A stretch of 18,723 bases of DNA, taken from Planctomycetaceae bacterium (GTDB lineage Bacteria > Planctomycetota > Planctomycetia > Pirellulales > Thermoguttaceae). Below the pieces are notes generated by a model that saw only the letters and a program-made list of their open reading frames with translations, was not told the origin of the DNA and made no database searches. Where the stretch lies: positions 1-18,723 of the forward strand of contig JAITKS010000106.1 of NCBI GenBank assembly GCA_031278315.1. The letters run 5' to 3'. Positions within the stretch are counted from its first letter, which is position 1. Every line of letters begins with the position of its first letter. The position numbers were made by a program, and so were the translations under genes. Positions 14,576-18,723 of this stretch are shown one piece after another.

Positions 14576-14647
14576 AACTCGAACTTTAATTTGAACTTCA
14601 ATTTCAATTTCAATTTAAACTCTAATTTTAATTTAAACTTCAATTTC
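14576..14647. repeat. Twelve degenerate hexamers AAYTYN just upstream of alaS
   Basis: From 14576 the sequence can be cut into twelve abutting hexamers such as AACTCG, AACTTT, AATTTG, AACTTC and AATTTC, with A at positions 1 and 2 and T at position 4 in every unit. The array ends 10 bases before the alaS ATG, so it covers the site of a ribosome-binding sequence and probably most of the 5' leader. The transcript would be free of stable structure and G-poor. Confidence 0.85.
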
Positions 14648-14657
14648 AATAATCAGA

Positions 14658-17267
14658 ATGAAAACAAACGAACTTCGTGAAAAATATTTATCATTTTTTG
14701 AGACTAAAGGTTGTGTCCGTAAATCTAGCGATGTATTGGCACCTCATTGGGATCCGTCGGTATTGTTTACGCCGGCGGGCATGAATCAATTCAAAGACCA
14801 TTTTCTCGGACGTTGTAAACTTGAATTTACACGTGCAACAACTTGTCAAAAATGTCTTCGTACCGGTGATATTGATAATGTTGGCCGTACAGCTTATCAC
14901 CATACTTTTTTTGAAATGCTTGGCAATTTTAGTTTCGGTGATTATTTCAAACGCGAGGCGATTCTCTGGGCATGGGAATTTTTAACGGATAAAAAATGGC
15001 TCGGCATTGATCCTGATAAATTATCTGTAACGGTTTATAAAGAAGATCATGAAGCTGCTCAAATCTGGCTTCAAGAAATTAAATTGCCGATGTCTAAAAT
15101 TCAGTATCTCAACGAGGACGAAAATTTTTGGCCCGCTTCGGCACCGTCATTGGGACCGGACGGAGTTTGTGGACCTTGCAGCGAGATTTATCATGATACA
15201 TCTGTTGGTGCAGTCGAAATATGGAATCTTGTTTTCACACAATTTAATCGAGTTGGTGATCCGCCGAATAATCTTCGCCCCTTACCAAGTAAAAATATTG
15301 ATACCGGTATGGGACTTGAACGTTGCGCCGCCGTATTGCAAGGTGTTGATACGAATTATCACATAGATATTTTATTACCGCTAGTCGAAACGGCAGCAGA
15401 TTTATTGAAACAAAAATACATTCCCGGCAACGATAACGGACGGCGTTTAAGACGAATAGCTGATCACATTCGCGCATGTACATTTGCGATTCACGAAAAT
15501 GTTTATCCGGGCAATAAAGAGGAGAAATATGTTATACGCCGATTACTTCGCAGGGCATTGTTAGACGGCAGACAGATCGGTTGTCAGGATGCGTTTTTAT
15601 ATCGGCTTGTACCGACAGTAGCAGAGTTAATGCGTTCTCCGTATCCAGAACTTTCCGAAACGTGTGAACGTGTCGCAGGAGTTATTCGGGCGGAAGAAAA
15701 TCATTTTATCGAAACCGTAGATTCCGGACTAGAAAAAATCAAACGATTATTTGACGACATGCAAAAACACGGACGAAATCAAGTTGCAGGTGAGGAAATT
15801 TTCGACATGTATCAGACTTATGGTTTTCCGCCGGAATTGTTTGAAACTATCGCAACAGAAAAAAATTTCGTATTTGATTGGAGAGGTTTCAAACGTGAAA
15901 TGGAAAAACACGGCGAGCTGTCCGGCAGCAGCGAAAGAGGTGCATTGTTCAAAAAAGATTTGCTTGAAGGAATAAAAAAAACACAACATAAATCTGTGTT
16001 TTTGGGATATGATCAACTCGAAACAGAATCGTCACAAGTAGCGGCGATTATTTCTGACGGCACGTTGGTTGATAGTGTGAGGGCGAATGATTCTTCTCAT
16101 ACAATTCAAATAGTGTTAGACAATACTCCTTTTTATGGAGAGAAAGGCGGACAAGTTGGAGATTGCGGTTGGTTGAATGGTAAAAGTGTCAAATTCAATG
16201 TTACATCGGCGCAGATCGATGGTGATTTGATTGTTCATGTTGGAAATCTTATTGAGGGTTCGATTAAAGTGGGCGATTGTCTTTTAGCTGCAGTTGACAA
16301 GGCGAATCGTATGGCGGTTGCAAGAGCGCATTCGGCAACTCATATTTTGCATTATGTTTTAAGAATGTTGTTGGGGAATCATGCGGAACAACGCGGCTCG
16401 AAAGTTGATAATGATTTCTTACGGTTTGATTTTACACATCAGCAGGCGGTTGAAAAAAATCTGTTACAAAAAATCGAGGAGACTGTAAACAAGTTGATTC
16501 TTAATGCTGATGAGGTAATATGCAGTCAGAAATCAATTGCAGATGCGAAAAAGTCTGGTGCGATTATGTTGTTTGGGGAGAAGTATCCAGAAAATGTGCG
16601 AGTAGTGCAGATTGGTGATAGTAAAGAATTATGCGGCGGTACGCATGTAACGAACTCGAGTCAGATTGGGTTTTGCAAAATTATTGCAGAGGAAAGTGTA
16701 TCTTCGGGGACTCGCAGAATAATTGCATTGACTGGTAATAAAGCTGTAGAAAAGGCGTTATCGGAAGCAGCTGTTATACAAAAATTAACTACTATGTTTA
16801 AGATTACGGCGGAAGAAATTCCGGCTAAAGTTGACAGTTTGACTGAACAGATTAAAAAACTTCAAAAGCAGCATAAAGATTCAAGCGGCGAGGCTAAAAT
16901 TACTGTAGAAGAGTTAGCAGCGAGTTCTGAAATAATTAACGGAGTAAAAATTATTGTACGAAAATTCGAGGAATTAGATGTGAGTTCGTTAAGAAATCTA
17001 ATGGATCGGGTTTGGCAAAAATTAGGCGGTGTAGAATTGGCGGCGGTAATATTTGCAACGTTACAAGAGGGCAAGGTAACATTTATTGCGGGATTTAGTG
17101 ACGCTTTAGTGAATAAAAATTTGAGTGCAATTGATTTGGTAAAGGAAGTTGCAGCTGTAACAGGCGGCAAAGGCGGCGGCGGTAAACCGCGTCTAGCACA
17201 AGCCGGAGGCAAAGATGCAAAAAAAATAGAAGAAGCATTTACAACCGCAAAAAATTGGTTTAAATAA
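14658..17267 (+). CDS. alaS: Alanyl-tRNA synthetase
   Basis: The protein is 869 aa, the usual length. It charges tRNA-Ala with alanine in the cytoplasm. The class II aminoacylation domain begins at the N-terminus with LFTPAGMNQFKDHFLG (36-51), TTCQKCLRTGDIDNVGRTAY (61-80) and HHTFFEMLGNFSFGDYFK (81-98), motif 2 lying around there. The editing domain carries the zinc-type ligands H558-SAT-H562 and C659-GGT-H663, which remove mischarged Ser and Gly. The C-Ala domain ends the protein with GGKGGGGKPRLAQAGGKD from residue 836. No domain is missing. The start at 14658 gives MKTNELREKYLSFFETKG, normal for the family. The leader is the hexamer array with no Shine-Dalgarno sequence. The gene is followed by a MITE-like element 20 bp after the stop, and I see no intrinsic terminator before it. 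Confidence 0.98.
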   Translation: MKTNELREKYLSFFETKGCVRKSSDVLAPHWDPSVLFTPAGMNQFKDHFLGRCKLEFTRATTCQKCLRTGDIDNVGRTAYHHTFFEMLGNFSFGDYFKREAILWAWEFLTDKKWLGIDPDKLSVTVYKEDHEAAQIWLQEIKLPMSKIQYLNEDENFWPASAPSLGPDGVCGPCSEIYHDTSVGAVEIWNLVFTQFNRVGDPPNNLRPLPSKNIDTGMGLERCAAVLQGVDTNYHIDILLPLVETAADLLKQKYIPGNDNGRRLRRIADHIRACTFAIHENVYPGNKEEKYVIRRLLRRALLDGRQIGCQDAFLYRLVPTVAELMRSPYPELSETCERVAGVIRAEENHFIETVDSGLEKIKRLFDDMQKHGRNQVAGEEIFDMYQTYGFPPELFETIATEKNFVFDWRGFKREMEKHGELSGSSERGALFKKDLLEGIKKTQHKSVFLGYDQLETESSQVAAIISDGTLVDSVRANDSSHTIQIVLDNTPFYGEKGGQVGDCGWLNGKSVKFNVTSAQIDGDLIVHVGNLIEGSIKVGDCLLAAVDKANRMAVARAHSATHILHYVLRMLLGNHAEQRGSKVDNDFLRFDFTHQQAVEKNLLQKIEETVNKLILNADEVICSQKSIADAKKSGAIMLFGEKYPENVRVVQIGDSKELCGGTHVTNSSQIGFCKIIAEESVSSGTRRIIALTGNKAVEKALSEAAVIQKLTTMFKITAEEIPAKVDSLTEQIKKLQKQHKDSSGEAKITVEELAASSEIINGVKIIVRKFEELDVSSLRNLMDRVWQKLGGVELAAVIFATLQEGKVTFIAGFSDALVNKNLSAIDLVKEVAAVTGGKGGGGKPRLAQAGGKDAKKIEEAFTTAKNWFK

Positions 17268-17286
17268 AATTAAAGATAAAATTAAG

Positions 17287-17577
17287 GTAATATATCAGTG
17301 GAATAATTGTTTGTATATTTTTCGTAATTTTTAAACACGAAATACACGAAAAAGAGCTAACTATCTGTTAAGTCCCGCTAGGGACGACACTTTATTGAGA
17401 TATGAGAATGGGTAAAATCTGAAATAACCGTGTCGTCCTTGCGGGACTTCTTGATAGTTAGCTTATGCCGTAACGTAGAGACACAAGGCATTGTGTCTCT
17501 ATATAGCAATCTCTTTTTTTGTAACGAAAAAGATAACCAGTCCCGCAAAAAAATAAATTATTCCACTGATATATTAT
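17287..17577. mobile_element. MITE-like element 2 with internal long hairpin
   Basis: Terminal repeats 17287-17308 and 17556-17577 match at 21 of 22 positions and agree with element 1. The element is 291 bp and has no ORF. Inside, 17356-17390 pairs with 17430-17462 (GCTAACTATC to GATAGTTAGC, and AAGTCCCGC...GACGACAC to GTGTCGTCC...GCGGGACTT) around a ~39-base loop. A second hairpin with an 11-bp perfect stem, TAGAGACACAA-GGCA-TTGTGTCTCTA, is at 17476-17501. The element could act as a terminator-like structure for alaS. Movement would need a transposase from elsewhere in the genome. Confidence 0.8.
17476..17501. repeat. Perfect 11-bp hairpin inside MITE-like element 2
   Basis: TAGAGACACAA and TTGTGTCTCTA are exact reverse complements around GGCA. 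The word resembles short palindromic repeats (GTAGAGACGCAA-type) that I recall from unrelated bacterial genomes, so it may be a separate repeat that landed in the element. Element 1 lacks it. Confidence 0.7.
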
Positions 17578-17974
17578 GAAAATTTTTATTTCATATTTTT
17601 TTCACGTTTTTATTCTTTCTATTTAGTTTTTCTTGTGTTTCGTATTTCAAAAAATAAGAATAGACCTTTTCTCTAAAATTCTCTAAAAGGAATTTCTAAA
17701 AAATAATTTGTAACCATTTACGTTTTAATTTTCAGTTGTTGTTTTTTTCTTTTTTATTGTTATATTTCACAATAGATTTTGACAAGTAAAATGAACAATA
17801 AAATAGTGAATATTATTTACAAGCTTTTTTATTTGGTCGAACAATTCAAATCAAAGATTGAGAATCAGTTACCTTTCGTTTGTATTTTGTTTTTCTGTAT
17901 TTTTTGCAAATATGAAATAAACAAAAATACAAAACAAACCAACATTTACCAAATAATTTTAATTTTTTAATACG

Positions 17975-18723
17975 ATGAAATATTTTAACGTAGCCGGTCC
18001 TTGTAACGAACAGGAACATTATATGATCAAAGCCTCTAACCGTCTGCAAGGCGTGGAGGAGTTGATAAACAGCAGACAATATTTTGTGATTCACGCATCA
18101 CGTCAGAGCGGGAAAACAACGTATTTGCTGGATTTATCCAAACGGCTTAATGACGAAGGAAAATATTATGCGTTGTACTGTTCGCTTGAACAAGTACAAA
18201 ATATTATTGAACCTGAAAAAGGTATTCCAGCGATAGTACAAAATATGAAAGCCGACTTCGCCGATATGGATATTCCGCACTGTTTGGACTTTGCCCCAAA
18301 CGCTGATTCTGCACATTATTCTAATGTTCTTAAAACATCACTTAGACAATTTTGTAAGTTACTGGACAAACCATTGGTAATTTTATTTGATGAGGCAGAT
18401 TGCTTGAGTGAGGGAACATTGATTGCTTTTCTACGTCAATTGCGGGACGGTTACAATAGGCGGCCGGAACAGGTTTTTGTTCATTCTGTTGCATTAGTCG
18501 GCATGCGTAATATTCGTGATTATAAAGCAAAGATTCGTCCCGACAGTGCAACGATGGGCAGCGCAAGTCCGTTTAATGTTATTACGAAAGCATTGACGAT
18601 AAAAAATTTCACCAAAGATGAAATTATACAACTATATAGTCAACATACCGCCGAAACCGGACAGATATTCAACGGCGGCGCTGTGGAATTAGTCTGGGAA
18701 CAGACACAAGGACAACCTTGGTT
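17975..18723 (+). CDS. AAA-like ATPase, N-terminal part, runs off the right edge
   Basis: The frame is open from the ATG at 17975 to the window end: 249 codons, no stop. It begins MKYFNVAGPCNEQEHYMI, typical of a family of AAA-like (AAA_35 type) ATPases that I recall as common in gut bacteria. Walker A is ASRQSGKTT (41-49), with Ala replacing the first Gly. Walker B is LVILFDEAD (134-142). Further family features are SVALVGMRNIRDYK (171-184) and SPFNVITKALTIKNFTKDEI (198-217). Relatives often continue into a C-terminal nuclease-like or regulatory domain, which would lie outside this window; the function is not established and could be defence or mobile-element related. No Shine-Dalgarno sequence precedes the ATG. 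It has more G and C than the flanking gap. Confidence 0.88.
   Translation, partial: MKYFNVAGPCNEQEHYMIKASNRLQGVEELINSRQYFVIHASRQSGKTTYLLDLSKRLNDEGKYYALYCSLEQVQNIIEPEKGIPAIVQNMKADFADMDIPHCLDFAPNADSAHYSNVLKTSLRQFCKLLDKPLVILFDEADCLSEGTLIAFLRQLRDGYNRRPEQVFVHSVALVGMRNIRDYKAKIRPDSATMGSASPFNVITKALTIKNFTKDEIIQLYSQHTAETGQIFNGGAVELVWEQTQGQPW

Larger units (their letters stand above)
17268..17974. other. Non-coding gap between alaS and the AAA ATPase gene
   Basis: This gap of 707 bp begins with MITE-like element 2 (17287-17577). The remaining ~400 bp are AT-rich, with CTCTAAAA repeated at 17671 and 17681 in a run of similar words. A 63-codon frame at 17779-17970 is low-complexity and not convincing. 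I see no RNA gene. Confidence 0.6.

Noticed and set aside
16862..17212. 116-codon antisense ORF inside alaS
   Set aside because: It is the mirror of the conserved C-Ala region; no independent start signal or recognisable domain.
17779..18094. Two small ORFs, one on each strand, around the AAA ATPase start
   Set aside because: The plus one is low-complexity gap sequence. The minus one overlaps the 5' end of the ATPase gene, which has clear Walker motifs in its own frame.
1..18723. tRNA, rRNA, CRISPR array or phage genes
   Set aside because: I saw no T-loop-like GGTTCGANTCC words in a cloverleaf context, no rRNA signature, no spaced identical repeats of CRISPR type and no phage structural motifs.

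Overview
The window is about 18.7 kb of AT-rich bacterial DNA with long non-coding stretches. Several protein families point to a Planctomycetes lineage, perhaps an AT-rich host-associated one. These are a DUF1559-type prepilin-like protein with an H-x9-DG C-terminus, a VWA protein with the sequence FVFVFDRSGSM next to ExbB/ExbD-like genes whose anchors read DTVCNTFGG, a CBM9-like protein with IDTRDMKDIHRA, and an alanyl-tRNA synthetase with CQKCLRTGDIDNVGRTAYHHTFFEMLGNFS split over the class II core. The assignment is inference from remembered family features, since no search was run. The standard genetic code fits: TGA closes the DUF1559 gene. Almost no start has a Shine-Dalgarno sequence; the Cys-rich repeat protein is the clear exception.

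Layout. Positions 1-487 are non-coding apart from a possible gene start running off the left edge. Positions 488-4709 hold four minus-strand genes read from right to left: a MotA/TolQ/ExbB-type channel protein, two ExbD/MotB-like single-anchor proteins with long coiled coils, and a membrane-anchored periplasmic VWA protein. Two diverged ~105-bp direct repeats (288-393 and 4784-4886) lie at the edges of this cluster. Positions 5120-8585 hold three more minus-strand genes: a GNAT-type acyltransferase, a GT4 glycosyltransferase and a LarE-type sulfur transferase. Positions 8951-9897 form a self-contained unit: a hairpin in the 5' leader, a strong ribosome-binding site, a secreted protein with 13 near-identical Cys-containing octads, and an intrinsic terminator. 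The plus-strand half (10718-17267) holds a DUF1559 protein, a CBM9-like protein, a Gfo/Idh/MocA oxidoreductase and alaS. An AAA ATPase starts at 17975 and runs off the right end.

Non-coding DNA is unusually structured. Two MITE-like elements (12886-13079 and 17287-17577) share near-perfect 22-bp terminal inverted repeats, and degenerate single ends lie at 10626 and 12696. Almost every intergenic gap also carries its own short tandem duplication of 6 to 21 bp, with a different unit at each site, including twelve degenerate hexamers in front of alaS.

The most interesting functional unit is the 488-4709 cluster. It looks like an ion-driven stator (ExbB plus two different Asp-bearing ExbD-like rods) coupled to a periplasmic metal-dependent VWA domain. 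I believe the arrangement recurs in Planctomycetes, but I know of no assigned function. The second is the Cys-octad secreted protein, which could be a disulfide-linked envelope component.
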